In this document: positions 42,401-51,948 of the stretch, piece by piece
Layout of the letters: each line of letters opens with the position of its first letter
Position numbering within the stretch: position 1 is the first letter of the stretch
From: Amoebophrya sp. AT5.2
Lineage: Eukaryota; Sar; Dinophyceae; Syndiniales; Amoebophryaceae
Direction: 5' to 3'
NCBI GenBank assembly: GCA_005223375.1
Contig: RXOD01003817.1
Coordinates: forward strand, 1-56,044
Length of the DNA stretch: 56,044 nt
Translations under genes and position numbers: made by a program
Notes under the pieces: model-generated
Database searches by the model: none
What the model was told of the DNA's origin: nothing
Seen by the model: only the letters and a program-made list of their open reading frames with translations

Positions 42401-43520
42401 AGGTGGAGTCCCGAAGGTACTGCGCATCGCAGATGCACACGTGGACCAGCCCCCGGCAAAGCAGGTCCGCGGTGCTCAGGTCGAACAGGTCGCGGATCTG
42501 CATGAAGAAGTTCGGCTGCCGCAGCCGGATGGGGTAGCCGCCGGAGGAGTTCGCCAGCGTGACGCCGCAGCCGGCGAGGCAGCGGGGATCCTCGAGGAGG
42601 AACGACGCGAACCCGCCGGGAGCACAGCCGAGGTCGAGAAACTTGAACCCCGGGTCCTCCGGCAGCATGTCGCAAAAGAAGTCCCAAATCTCCGCCATCA
42701 CGTTGTAGCACTTCTGGAAGTGAACCTCGGTCTCATACTCCGCGCCCTTCTTGCGGATGTCCTCCACACAGTGCTGTTGCTGTTTATTTGCTGTTAAAGC
42801 TGGCCGAGAAGCATTAGCATTGTTCACGTTCATAGAAGTTGTCGCGGAGGTGCCGGCGACGCTGTTGTAATGGTGGTGCTGTTGCTGGTCCTGCTGCTGC
42901 TGACGGAGGGTGTTCTGATGGCTTTGTTGGTGCTGGTGCTGCAGGTGCTGGAAGTGCTGCTGCTGCATCTGGTAGTTGTAATGCTGCTGCTGCGACTGAA
43001 ACTCCAGACTGTGCTGATGCTCGACGTGCGCAGCCTGGTGGTGCTGTTGAAAATACGCAGCATTCTGCTCCGATGATCCGCTCTGGTGCAGCTGTGGCTG
43101 CGCAGCGAATTCTACTTCCTGCGTTGCATTAGAAGTCGCTGGTGCCGCCGGCGCGCCGGCAGCGGGCGTCGCTGTTACTAAGCCGGCACTCGACGAAGAT
43201 GAAGTGCCACCAGCCGACGACGCCGTAGGAGGTGGAGCACTTGATGTCGCTGCAGAATTGTTCCGCCTCGCTCCGCCTCCCAACAAATTCGCCATGATGT
43301 GCCGCCTGATTTCTTCGTCTGTGCGCGCAGCCGCGGCCGACGTCCCAGGAGCCGCCTGACTATCTTTGGCTTCGTCTGTGATACTCGAAGAAGAGGACGC
43401 CGTCTCCTCCAGCAAAGGGCGAGCCGCGACTTCCTTCCTTGTAGAGCCGTCGGTAAGCTCAGTATCTCGTTGTTTCACAGCATCTTTCACAGAGGCGGAC
43501 GGCTCCTGCTCGCGTCCCAT
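36441..43520 (-). CDS. Giant FtsJ/RrmJ-like methyltransferase-fold protein with prion-like tail
   Basis: One 7.1-kb exon codes 2,359 residues from the ATG at 43520 (MGREQEPS). The frame is open to 43607 but lacks an ATG there, so an upstream exon is possible. Order: Ser/Ala-rich start; Gln/His-rich block (about residues 140-225); methyltransferase fold at about 250-480 with SAM motif I FLDLGCAPGGF (near 293), VHVCICDAQYL and ILIFRFGWKDN; an RRM-like stretch near 633-690 (VVDVAIVGDCGIVRF); long Lys/Gly/Ser-rich low complexity; a conserved-looking helical region near 1570-1700 (DILRGNRHVLREIAEFEYDW); a second short one (DPESYDRFMLRLMKAAPKK); and a Tyr/Gly/His-rich block near 37140-37680. FtsJ enzymes 2'-O-methylate RNA with a Lys-Asp-Lys-Glu set. 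Here the Asp is present, but by eye the third position is Arg and the last Ser, so activity is doubtful. A role on RNA is inferred. Confidence 0.8.
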   Translation of the reverse strand: MGREQEPSASVKDAVKQRDTELTDGSTRKEVAARPLLEETASSSSSITDEAKDSQAAPGTSAAAARTDEEIRRHIMANLLGGGARRNNSAATSSAPPPTASSAGGTSSSSSAGLVTATPAAGAPAAPATSNATQEVEFAAQPQLHQSGSSEQNAAYFQQHHQAAHVEHQHSLEFQSQQQHYNYQMQQQHFQHLQHQHQQSHQNTLRQQQQDQQQHHHYNSVAGTSATTSMNVNNANASRPALTANKQQQHCVEDIRKKGAEYETEVHFQKCYNVMAEIWDFFCDMLPEDPGFKFLDLGCAPGGFASFLLEDPRCLAGCGVTLANSSGGYPIRLRQPNFFMQIRDLFDLSTADLLCRGLVHVCICDAQYLRDSTSWDKKYRGIRCRSKQHGVWSLLVKQFSLGFHKLQQNGILIFRFGWKDNPGDVQTIWYKRVSVRLFTLIHLLFAKVKEIKSDYYNILDGSFYVCAAGFDREKYEKINVHGILVDQFFDLTTSRYDEASEHEVLEAADAFRTREVDGKINDMLERVEKLRLVHEQSSQRRHELLQEDESESLQCGKCFGFIKPVPQGLSLSGGGGKGGEVVDNVGEADAHGEQKPVSCASRGPNNVRTNTNASSTAMKAGPEQDIFLKARELKELLSTYARVVDVAIVGDCGIVRFSSRKMAESTVAEFNAKKTFGDGVRVWTTTFAISASTSASTTKGAKITSTATASAAAAEQEHDAENRVSGRRATASSSESKTSSLDGLDDEGGGQGDDHKKIEDAAGMPREADEKEDTSRVVETENKEVAKAGFKGLPDEFQTYLQKVEERELALKARETSKGRAPGKGGNRYGEAEHSCSSAGPSRRNSKEDIVAGGSSASGFACAGKSNSFSAAVASEDQTRGKGALVTSFPSSSSSKSKSYGKGSSEQMQQMHLGKHGAKGVSGKSTSLLLPSSSGVLSSIAGKDAALTGFGGKGGSKTGKDCSKQGNLLFGVKGSAAAAKGTPVANGKAAGSAASVALASTLGSHSQQHEIPQPAKCINIERSRIRFMDHKKEQKPPDALANKEAESGTKDAPPVVSKSTTSNKEATASSMEQDEAQAGFSTTTETPAPAPRDSDAGSDTKSKLVSESLASSGGPLRTKASGTLAAEKSEYGEIREETAEGSAESREQLTRGGGAEAGVKDSTASLDKGSATADQGGTAVVEHMRTSTLEELRAAGRREVNVVEEKEDAGEVLLVGPDDETVEGGGAENENIESATSADQEDRDDGVVTLGVPPTICPGANRDADDVPSSSTAVEGDPDADAEEKLRVAGGGGGAAVEASVEPAAAGANGNENADEAAGNADASAAGAGDNQSEKLAGQETTVVGHKGGKRKAPTKESFFATNPDGSVTYVARHQEASSCSRGADVAPAATGKGGKIKAPPAPGCTAVGGRPLQAQESAAAAPARPGYTHTLDPDWWNISSSISCAAPAQNQMQQRANTSYYDCTTTIQQYQDLANMYAGASEFGFAMPANYFAPPPAPLPTLLNNAKDSSCSTSAARGTGAQQTAAGDAKMLSHSSRSFSAGSSAGAPVATAPTAYGNGEPPPPRPTTYAEVVAQHRIKYNGGYNYRPPSAERGADASDCEYVGSCLLAAAITAGSALSEDVAQQVEYMEKQKDILRGNRHVLREIAEFEYDWSELGFASFYDDICGSGRVHRKLWGELYENDHVFCFVNEAKRELQKQKRKKKPLAVCSGAEVDQKEETRGPLATDEAAAAAPSGAALVAVVADEEAEAEAMSPAEVADFTDQKSNGVREPAGGAAAKAPDAGLDEDDEKEQAAGPSARSEGTEEGAPTGDQVASAVPEEVKDEQAEAPGLTKESAEEVCEVRGSPGDEKMVAETTPTLDGSKRVPPRVPTPPPGLEPDLELFGDGDAAGGQDEDDPTPEGTGKNPLHLVINRKVDPESYDRFMLRLMKAAPKKTRDAMRHKMHYNQGGYSCYGNSMIGSGSSGAASSKGRNGEQHQLRQSWSSTSLYHDYKNTPYSAGAGGGAAGGHGGAGGKSGGGKVSTGYNLHGGLYNSNGGSAYSGYHGNSSDAYNMQGETGYNEPYGAGAAGHYASYHGGATARGGKNVAGYNGYSYSGGGASHHTASYDNQYAAGSYGGENCWQHPQQRQGQGTEQLDTTQHQHGNMMMAWGTGAAHSTGPWGNAWSPNTSSAGGGAATNPTPADLMNTSHVSGNNTSMSFETMNYSLMNLSTCSWSEHQHLHGGAGGWPEYSNISGTAVGSSSSENKAPHQGQGAPSGEAPGNEESTATRPSAEDEAAGAAGVEGFGGILSPAEEVVFEVVDGIVDTVMTEIGARGDDSNTSAKQTIRIPSLEYSFFLQRNELVVSHIISFEKMMLKTE
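42830..43100 (-). repeat. CAG/CAC-type repeat coding Gln/His-rich tract
   Basis: Interrupted CAG, CAA, CAC and CAT codons on the minus strand encode a Gln/His-rich segment near the N-terminus of the methyltransferase-like protein. Interruptions make it less unstable than a pure triplet run. Confidence 0.75.
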
Positions 43521-43668
43521 GATCACGCTTGCGAACTCTTCCACCCGACCAAAAGAAGACGTAGACGACGACCTAGGTAGAACCGTTTGTCGAGGCAGAT
43601 ATGCTGATTGATTTGATCACCGTCTGCACCACAACATCCATGATTAAGATCAATCTATCATGATGTTT

Positions 43669-44007
43669 TCATCTTTCTAGAAGTATCTTGTTGCAGCCAA
43701 AGCCAACGTTCTTGCACCTCTGACTCAGAAGACCGGCTGTTGTCGGTTCCCACACTGGGGCCGCCGGGTTTAGTCCTCTCGATAGCGAAGTCGCCGCCGC
43801 GGTGGACGTCGTCGGCTGTAGCGAGGCAGCTTCGACACTCGCAGCGTGTCCAGTTGCTGGCGCGATCTCGATGCAGCCACTGCTTCCAGGGTTAAGCGTG
43901 AGCGGCTGCCCAGCAGCCGCCGTAGGCATAACCAGCTGCTCAGAGTGCACCTGTCGCTGCTCGACATCCAACGATTGACGTCGAGATGAAGACGACACGA
44001 CGTCCAT
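43669..44007 (-). CDS. Possible short coding exon, 112 codons
   Basis: An ATG frame (MDVVSSSSRRQ) with coding-like Ser/Ala/Pro/Gln composition, ending in a stop at 43669. It could be a separate small gene or the first exon of the methyltransferase-like gene: a GT within an in-frame Gly codon near 43735 and an acceptor AATCAG near 43609 would join it in frame to the open stretch upstream of 43520. Weakly supported. No domain recognised. Confidence 0.25.
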   Translation of the reverse strand: MDVVSSSSRRQSLDVEQRQVHSEQLVMPTAAAGQPLTLNPGSSGCIEIAPATGHAASVEAASLQPTTSTAAATSLSRGLNPAAPVWEPTTAGLLSQRCKNVGFGCNKILLER

Positions 44008-45850
44008 CTTCACGTGCAGAAACGCACAGGCGCTCGCTTTCCGAGAAGAAAATCGGTCGCCAGGAGTAGTAAGTTATATGTAAAGCACAATAGATACTGA
44101 TACAGGCACTTTCTTATACTCACTTGATCTTCTAGCAATTGGATTAGTAATATGTTCTTGTAGCGCGTAAATCGCAATGCGCTAGCGTGAGCCGATTTGA
44201 TGAACGAGGACCACAAGCTAGCTCTACTACAACTAAGCAGTCGTCCGAAAAGCGAGATCCATTCTTTGTGATCTGCGAGTCGTGCCACGGAAATGTAGGA
44301 CGCAACAGCAGCGACTCGCAACTAACTCAAGGAAGAGCACGACGATCCAGATGCCGGTCAAAATCATGACGCGAGGAGAGTGAATTGAAGTAGCGCCCTG
44401 CTTTCGATTAGCGTCGATCAGATCTGGTCTTCGCGGGGACGTTAGCGCCGTTACGGAAACTATAACAAATTAAGTTCGTGCGGGGGCTCAGTTTGAAGAG
44501 AGTACACAGTCTCGCCGAAAGGGATCGAGAATAGATTCGATCTCCTCCGGCAAGAAAAAATGAAAATCTCCCCCGTCGAGGAAATTTATTACCTCCATCA
44601 ATCAGACAGACGCAAGGAACTCGAACACAGCAACAATGCGGCGACATTCTTATTTTGCATCCTGCGCGCAGCGGCACCGTCGCGCGATGAAAACGGCTGC
44701 TGTATCGTCGATCGAATCGGTTAAAGGTGGCGAGCGGCATGAGTTGCGGCGATCCCTGCCGTCGCGCACGGAAAGGCTGGCGAGCTAGTGATCTCCGAAA
44801 CGACGATCGAGGACAGGCCAGCAACGTGCCCCAAGACTCTTGGAAAAAGCGTATGAGGCTGTCGATGTAGCATGCTCACGATAGCTAAGAAGTACCCCAC
44901 AGACTCTGACAACACGAGCCATGTGCTAATAGTAATGTGCTAATGGATGTGCTAATGGATGTTCATGTGTGCATCCATTTTCTCGACCAACGAAGCGGAG
45001 GAAGCACATCAGGCAGCTTTGACACGTGCACATGTCTGTGTCGAACAATCGCTTTGACCTCGAACAGCAGTGCTCACTGTGCAACAAAAGATCGGCATAT
45101 CACACAGAGCACCCCTGTTGCGGGTCCTCGCCACACTGCCTCCGGGAGGAACAAGAAATGTGCGCCATCGCATCAGGAAAAGGCTCGGAGATCGAGGCTG
45201 ACTGATTTGCTCCACCTAGCTGTTTGCGATTGCGGGCTACTGGTGCTAGTTGTACGCGGAAAATACTAACACTAACTGGCATGACAGCATAGTGTCTCTG
45301 TCTGTCGTGCTTCAAGCAAGCCATTCTGTGCCAGAATTCTTTTATCGATGGGATGTTCTCTGTCGATTGTATCCGCTCAGGCAAGCGCGATCCGTGACAA
45401 TCGACGGTGATCTGGAACAGGCCCGCCAGGCCCTCTCGAAATTAATCACTGGAAGAAGGACAGAGCAGCCCGCCGACGTGTTGAAGTGAGATGAACAAGA
45501 TTGTGAATCCATCATACCTACGTAGAAGATCATGATGTTGGTTGAAGCTACCGCTACCTACGTGAGAAAGTCGGCCCTTAGTACCTACTGCAGCAAACAT
45601 AATGGAGAGCCGGCCCGAGCTTGGAATTGATATATACATCTACTAGACTGTGGATCAGATCCCGATTGCGAAATCTTGACTGCTGTCACCGATAGTACTG
45701 GCAAGCATCGTGAGTTTGCCGCGATATGTGTTCATCGCCAGCACTCTGGTGTCATCAAGACAGAAAAACTCAAGAGCGCTGCTGGCACGACGAGCAGACC
45801 CGTAAACTCATCTTCTTCACCTCCTGCTTTCTGCTTGAATTTCTAGTCTC
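44008..45850. other. Intergenic, no supported gene
   Basis: About 1.8 kb between the possible exon at 43669-44007 and the stop of the TSP1 gene at 45851. Minus-strand frames at 44010-44321 and 44408-44824 lack domain support. A direct duplication of the 10-mer GTGCTAATGG occurs near 44936-44958. Nothing else found. Confidence 0.4.
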
Positions 45851-48800
45851 TCACTCTACGTACGCGCCCGCGTCTTCGAATCCGCTTCCGCCCCCCGCCT
45901 CCATCATTTCCGTTTCGCCGGTTCGCTCGTACTCCACGGTCGAGCCGCTCCCCGCCCCCGCCCTGCTCCTCTCGCGCACCAGTCTGTGCGTCACGGAGAG
46001 CACCACCAGACTGGTGAAAATTCCCAGGAAGAAGGTGAACATCATGTGCTCCCCGGCGAAGCGCGTGTGCAGCAGCGCGTCCATAATGGACGTGGCGATC
46101 ACTTCCTCGTCCTTCCCGAGGTGCTGCGTGATCTGGAGGTGCCGTCTGCGCCACTGCTCCCCCACCCCACAGGTGGCCGAGCAGTTGCTCCACGGCGCCC
46201 AGTCAGTCCAGCCACAGTACGCCACGGAGCCGCACTCCTGCGTGTTGCACTCTCGCATCTCCGACGTCTCGCTCTTGGCGCAGGGCTTGCCGCCGCGCTT
46301 CGGCATCGTGGTCACGGCCCGGTACCTGATCATCGACGGCAGCGAGACGAGCGAGGATCCATATTTATCATTGAGCCATGGAAGCGAGGTGCAGAAAAAA
46401 ATGAAAATGAATTTCCTTACGTGACGATTTGGGTTTCACAAAGCAGCCTCAAGCATTGATGTACTACAACCAAGCTGCTTTCACGTGGCAGCCCTTCTTT
46501 CAACACGGAATGAAGTTGTTACTCAACAGATAACTATACCGCATCTGCTCCCCGCCACCGCAGGCATGCGAGCAGCTTCCCCAGTCGTCCCACTCGCCCA
46601 TCTCGCAGTCGATCGCCGTGTCGCACTGCTGCTCGTTGCAGGCGGTCACCTCCTCCAAGTCAGCATTGCACGGCTTGCCGCCGTTTCGCGGGTGCGCGAT
46701 GATTTCCCTCTTGCGCGTCTTGAAGCCGCCGCCACATTTGGAAGAGCACCCGGTCCATTTGGTCCACGGGCCGACCTTGCAGTCCACGGGCTGCCACTGA
46801 GGACACACTTTCTCGTTGCACGCGGCGATCTGGTGTTCAAAGGGGTTTTACATTTATCAATCTCCTCGTCCAGCCATGGAATTAATTTATTATCGCCGCT
46901 ACAAATAGTTGCGGTTCAACACAAAAGAAACAACTTCTACGTCGAAGTTAAAACTTCTTGGACCCTGAACCGACCGCAAAAAGTATGAGACTGGTACGAA
47001 GACCAAAATGATTTGATTTAGTTGACGCCAGGAGACCATATTCTACTTGCTTCAAGCTTCCCTCGCAGCCTTCCCCTCCATTGTCTGGGTACGTCTTGAT
47101 CCTCCGTGTGCGCTCCTTGATCCCGTTGCAGGGACACGAGCAGTCGCCCCAAGACTCCCAGTTCGAGAACGCGCAGTCCTTTACGTGATGGTCGCACGGC
47201 CCGCGGTTGCATTCCTCGAACTCTTGGCGGAGACCCTGGATCGGCCGGCCGCAGGAGTTTGCAGCGACGGCGACCTCACGAGTGCGGTACCGAAATCCGT
47301 CGCCGCAGCTGGCGGAACAGAGCGAGAACTCAGACCACTCGGACCACTTCGCATCCACGCAGTGAAGCGCGCCGGGACACTCTTGGGTGTTACCTTGTGA
47401 TTTTTGATTGACCTGCAGCAGCGAGCTGGCCGTGGCCGTCGCCTCCTGCTACTAGCTTGGTACTACTTCTGAAACAAACTACCAGGCCAGAGCTAAAAGA
47501 AAATCGACCAAAGAAACGGCAATTCCACGGAGGTGGACAAGAAAACTTTTATACATTTCTTGACTTCCTGTGTCACTTTCGCCTCGCACAGCTTGCCTCC
47601 GTACCTAGGGGCCTTGAGTATCGTCCGTGTCCGTTCCTTCTCGCCCCCACCGCAGCTGCTGCTGCAGTCCCCCCACGCCGCCCAGGCGCCCCATTTGCAG
47701 TCTTGCGGCGTGAGGCACTCCTTCTCGTTGCAGCTGCCCACTTCCGCCAGCGAAAGCTCGCTCCCGCAGGCCTGTCCGCCGTGCACCGCCTGCGCGATGA
47801 TCTCCCTGTGTCGGTACCGCTGCCCGCCGCCGCACTCGGCGGAGCACGCCGACCACTTGGTCCACTCCGAGATTTTGCAGTCCGCGGGTTGCGGCTCGTC
47901 GGGGCAGTGCTTCTGGTTGCACTCGGTGAGCTCCTTCAACTCGCCCTCGCAGGGTTTGCCGCCGAATTTGGCGCCCTGGAGGATCTTCCGGCTGCGGATG
48001 GTCTGCCCGCCCCCGCAAGTGGCCGTGCAGGAGCCCCAGCTAGACCAGTCGGAAAGAAGACAGTCCTGCGGCGGATGCTCGCAGTCGGGATGGCCTGTGG
48101 AAATGGAGGCGAACGTTGTCTGCGGTGCAAGATTGTGATCGCCCCTTGTAATAAATGTCATCGTCTTGTTCATTCCCCGCCGCGCCGGAAACTCCGAGAA
48201 GTTGAACGTGAAGTTGAAGTCAATCCAAAAAATTATAATGAATACAGGCTTTCGTTTCGATTTTGGCTCCGTCACAGGGCTTCCCACCGTTCATAGCGTG
48301 CTTCTGGATGACGCGGTGGCGCTCCTCCAGGCCCGTGCAAGTGCAGGCGCCCCAACCGGACCATTGGGCCCAAACACCTTTTAGTATAGCGAGTTAGTCA
48401 GTGTGAGAATTCTAGATACAGCAAGCGGAGACAAACAAACACCAAAACCCGCCGTGCTGGTTTTTTTGACCAATGAAATACAATCCGTCGCATCGCAAGG
48501 CTCTGGGTTGCAGCTGGTCACTTCTTGCGAATCCCTCGCGTCGCACGGCTTACCAATCGAATTCGGCATGGTTACGACTTGTCGTTGACGCGACTTTTCG
48601 CCCACGCCACAGGAGGCAGAGCAGCCGCCCCAATCGTCCCACTCGGACCAACTGCAATCCAGTGGAAGCACTACGTGCGTCGGCTTGCACTTCTCGGTCT
48701 TGCAGGGTTCAATCATCTTCAGGGGCCCTGGAGTTTTTTCGTCCAGTTTTCACGTACGTGGCGTGCTATCATTTTTTGAATCTTCATGGCTGGGGACCGG

Positions 48801-50715
48801 GCGTTCAACTGTTTTCAATCGAATCCTCGCGGTTGCTGCTCTTCACCGCATCAAGTTCAGAGCCTAGCAAGAAGGTATACAGCCTCTGCTTCCAACAACC
48901 AGAAACATTCGAAGCAAGAACCTCGGCATCCCTCTCCTCCGTGCAGCGGCGTTTGCACGACTTTTCGCTGTTTCTCCCGGTAGCCGCCACCGCAGGTGAC
49001 GCTGCACTCGGTCCAGTTTCCCCAGCTTCCGATGAGGCACTCGATCGGCTCTTTCGGCACGAAGTCGTCCTTGTGGCATTGTTCGATATTGCACGCCTCT
49101 ACTTCTCGCAACACCCCCTCGCAGGCCTTTCCGTTGTGCGCCGGGTACCGTTTCACCACCCGGTCGCGCTCGCGAATCCCGTTGCACGTCGCCGAACAAC
49201 TGCCCCACTTGCTCCAGTCGTTCATTTCGCAGTCCACGGGCTTGTGGCACGCCTGCTGGTTGCAGGGCTGAAGCTCGGTCATGTCCTTGGGATCACACAG
49301 CGCACCAGCGCCACGAGGCGCGGTCTGAAGAGCGAGAGGGGGTGGAAGTTCATTCGTTCATGGGGGTTTGCAGCGATCGATGCCAAGAAGATTGACTCAA
49401 TCAGATTGATTGAAGAGAGTGCTGCCGCGAAAAGTCTTGGTCTTCTCGAGAACAAGTACTCCTCTACTTTCCCTCACCCTCTTAGACCGATTCCTAGGTT
49501 ATGTGCTTTCAAACTTCTCTGTCTTCAGTGTTGAGCGCTACCATCGCATTTCCTCTTACTTATCCCTTCTGATCGAATTAAAGGCAGTACCTTAACCAGC
49601 CGGCTGCGCATCTGCTCGCCGCCGCCGCACGTTGCGGAACAGCTGCTCCATTTTTCCCACTCGTGCCACTCGCAGTTGGTGCCTTCCGCGCAGGGCTGCT
49701 CGCTGCATCCCTTGATTTCCACGAGATCGCCTTCGCACACGTGGCCGTTATAGAGCGGCGGCACCTCCACCTTCCTCGTGCGCTCCTGCTGCCCACCGCC
49801 ACACGAGCCGGAGCACTCCGACCACGGCGTCCAGTCGGTCAGCTTGCAATCTGTTCAATCAAATTACATGTCAAGAATCAACGATGATGCTCGATATTGA
49901 AATAATTGCATGTCATGAATTAGGATGAAGCAAGCTGTTGTAGCCATCGATTCCAATTATGATAGGGTTTAGGGTTTACTTATGCCGAAGCCGAAGTAGA
50001 AGTTTATCTCTATACCGATCTTCGGGTGGCACGGAAAGGTGTTGCAGGGTCGCATTTCGACGGTGTCCCCGACGCACTGCTTTCCGCCGTTCGCTGCTTC
50101 GGAAAAGATCACACGTTCCCGCTTCTCCACGCCGCCGTCGCACAGCGAGTCGCACTGCGACCAGGGGGACCACTCGCCGAAAACGCAGTCCTTTGGCACC
50201 GGAACGCACTCGGGCGTCCCGCAGGATCTCGTCTCCGTCTTCACGCCCTCGCACGCCTGCCCGCAGAAGTTGTTGTGCTGGCTGATCTCGCGATGCCTCT
50301 CCTGCAGCCCGTTGCAGGGGCACTCCTCCGGCTCCCAGGGACCCCACTTTCCCCATACGCAGTCCTCGCAGTGGTGCTTCCCGGGACACGCCTCGAGCCC
50401 GGGGCACTCACGAGCCTGCTTCTCCTCGCCGTGGCACCAGGACGACTTGGACGCGTGGACGAGTGTCTGCTGCCCAGCAAACTGCTGGCTCAAGAAGTAG
50501 AGGGCCGCACAGCGGGTAGCGCTTGTTCCGCTCGACCTGCTGGAGATGGGCGGCGCCGCATGCTGAGCTGCTGCGGGTGCGAGCACGCTTGTTCGGTGCA
50601 CGCCCATGCTGTTCGTGCTCTCCTGTGTCCGGACTACACTGCGCCGCGAGGCCGACGAGGAAGACGCGCCTTCCCCGCCGCGAGTGATGCCGGAGGGTAA
50701 ACTCATCACTTGCAT
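45851..50715 (-). CDS. TSP1-repeat transmembrane protein, downstream tandem copy (gene B), nine exons seen
   Basis: Exons 50016-50715, 49591-49850, 48922-49324, 48482-48727, 48246-48377, 48094-47555, 47393-47047, 46829-46540 and 46325-45851 join in frame (phases 1,0,1,1,1,1,0,2) into 1,130 residues. There are sixteen TSP1 repeats (WxxW, CSxTCG and GGxxC patterns); two are CNGI-type and one CTCTG-type. The last repeat lacks its closing Cys pair and leads into an acidic stretch (GKDEEV), a membrane span near residues 1066-1088 (FTFFLGIFTSLVVLSV) and a cytoplasmic tail of about 42 residues ending AYVE. TSP1 domains bind glycans and matrix-like ligands; WxxW and CxxS/TCG are C-mannosylation and O-fucosylation sites. 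A surface adhesin role is inferred. The first exon's ATG at 50715 (MQVMSLPSG) gives no signal peptide, and a TTGCAG acceptor sits just upstream, so a 5' exon with the signal peptide is probably missing. Confidence 0.9.
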
Positions 50716-51948
50716 ACTGGGGTACCCTGCAACTGCAACTGCATGACGAAAAAAAATAAAACGAAGGGGAAAATAATGAACAGGGGTATCACGCCCATAC
50801 GCATTCGGTGATTGAAAACATTGTGCCGCGTGAAGTAGTCAATGTAAATAAAGCGTCATTGCATCGGTTCCTTCCACTACCTCGAAGAAGCACTAAAAGC
50901 GCATATCAGACACAGACAGGGACAGCGTAGAGCGGCCCCTCTGTACTTCTGCACCTCAACAGTACCTGCTCAATTTACTTGCGCTCCCTTGCACTTGCAG
51001 CGCATTGAAAAACTCAACGGTTGCAGAGTAACTCTCGACATCCGAGCTCACGCAGCACAGAACCATCAAAAAAGTAGTGCTAGTGTTGTGCGGATGAGCT
51101 ACAAAAGCTCTCTTCATCTCTTGAGTTGACCACACCGCCCCGGAGTTTTGACACTGGCTGGAGCTGGGCTTGCGCCCCTCCCCTCCGCGAGCATGTAATT
51201 GCAATATCAAGTTACGTCTTGGTTGGCGCTGATGAAAATGTATTCGCAACGGGTTCATTCTGGAAGATGTTGGATGGCCCCGCCGCACGAGCCACGTCGT
51301 GGATGGCGACTCTTCTTTACGTGATTTTACGTATCGACTTTGACGCACACAGCTCGCTTGATGGTCACGACTGGTCGTGCAGTTGGTTTCGAAAACGGAC
51401 AAGCCACGTCGACCTTCGCAACCTCAACAAGCTCTTCTACGTTTCTCCTTTGCTCAGTGGAATCTGGTACTGGACTTGTTTGGATGCAAGTTGTATCTTC
51501 AGGCCTGGGGAACAAACCGCAGATGTGTAAGTTGGTAATTCGCAAATCGTGTGGGAATCAAGCGATGTTTTTTGCTCGTGAGCAGCAGATGCGGTGATGC
51601 ATCTGTCGCACCTTTTTTCTTCTGCGTAATATGTGAAAACGAAAAGGAAAAGTAGCCTGCCAGGCTAGCCCTAGCGAGCGGCGCAACCGTAAGTGCAAGA
51701 AAAATTTTGATATTTTGACTGGTATTTTTGTTCTCTTCGCGTCCTCTTGTGTCTCCGCTAAACACAGTTTTGACGCTCGGGCGAGAGCTTTTTCCTACAT
51801 GATGCGACAACTGGTCGATACATTTCATTGTACTTACTTAAGCGGAAAATTGATCCGCTCCGGCTTCGCGCAGAAATCACATCAAATCTATTTTTTCGGC
51901 GCAACATCGGAGCAAATCCTCGAATTCAACAACTCAATCCCAACCTGC
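50716..51948. other. Intergenic between the TSP1 genes, may hold a missing 5' exon
   Basis: About 1.2 kb. The upstream signal-peptide exon of gene B should lie here. The best minus-strand frame, ending near 50958, contains a hydrophobic MVLCCVSSDV stretch and a GTACTG donor, but its phase does not fit the acceptor upstream of 50715, so I leave it uncalled. Confidence 0.35.

Noticed and set aside
41748..42797. 349-codon plus-strand frame, and a 398-codon minus-strand frame at 41515-42711
   Set aside because: Both overlap the methyltransferase domain in other frames; the in-frame reading has SAM motif I, these have none.
46326..47046. Similar bits TTCCATGGCT and TGATAAAT in two neighbouring introns of TSP1 gene B
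   Set aside because: Too short and in different spacing; not enough to claim a common intron element.
50958..51130. Candidate signal-peptide exon for TSP1 gene B (MVLCCVSSDV region)
   Set aside because: Its GTACTG donor leaves phase 2 while the acceptor near 50725 needs phase 1, so it does not join in frame.
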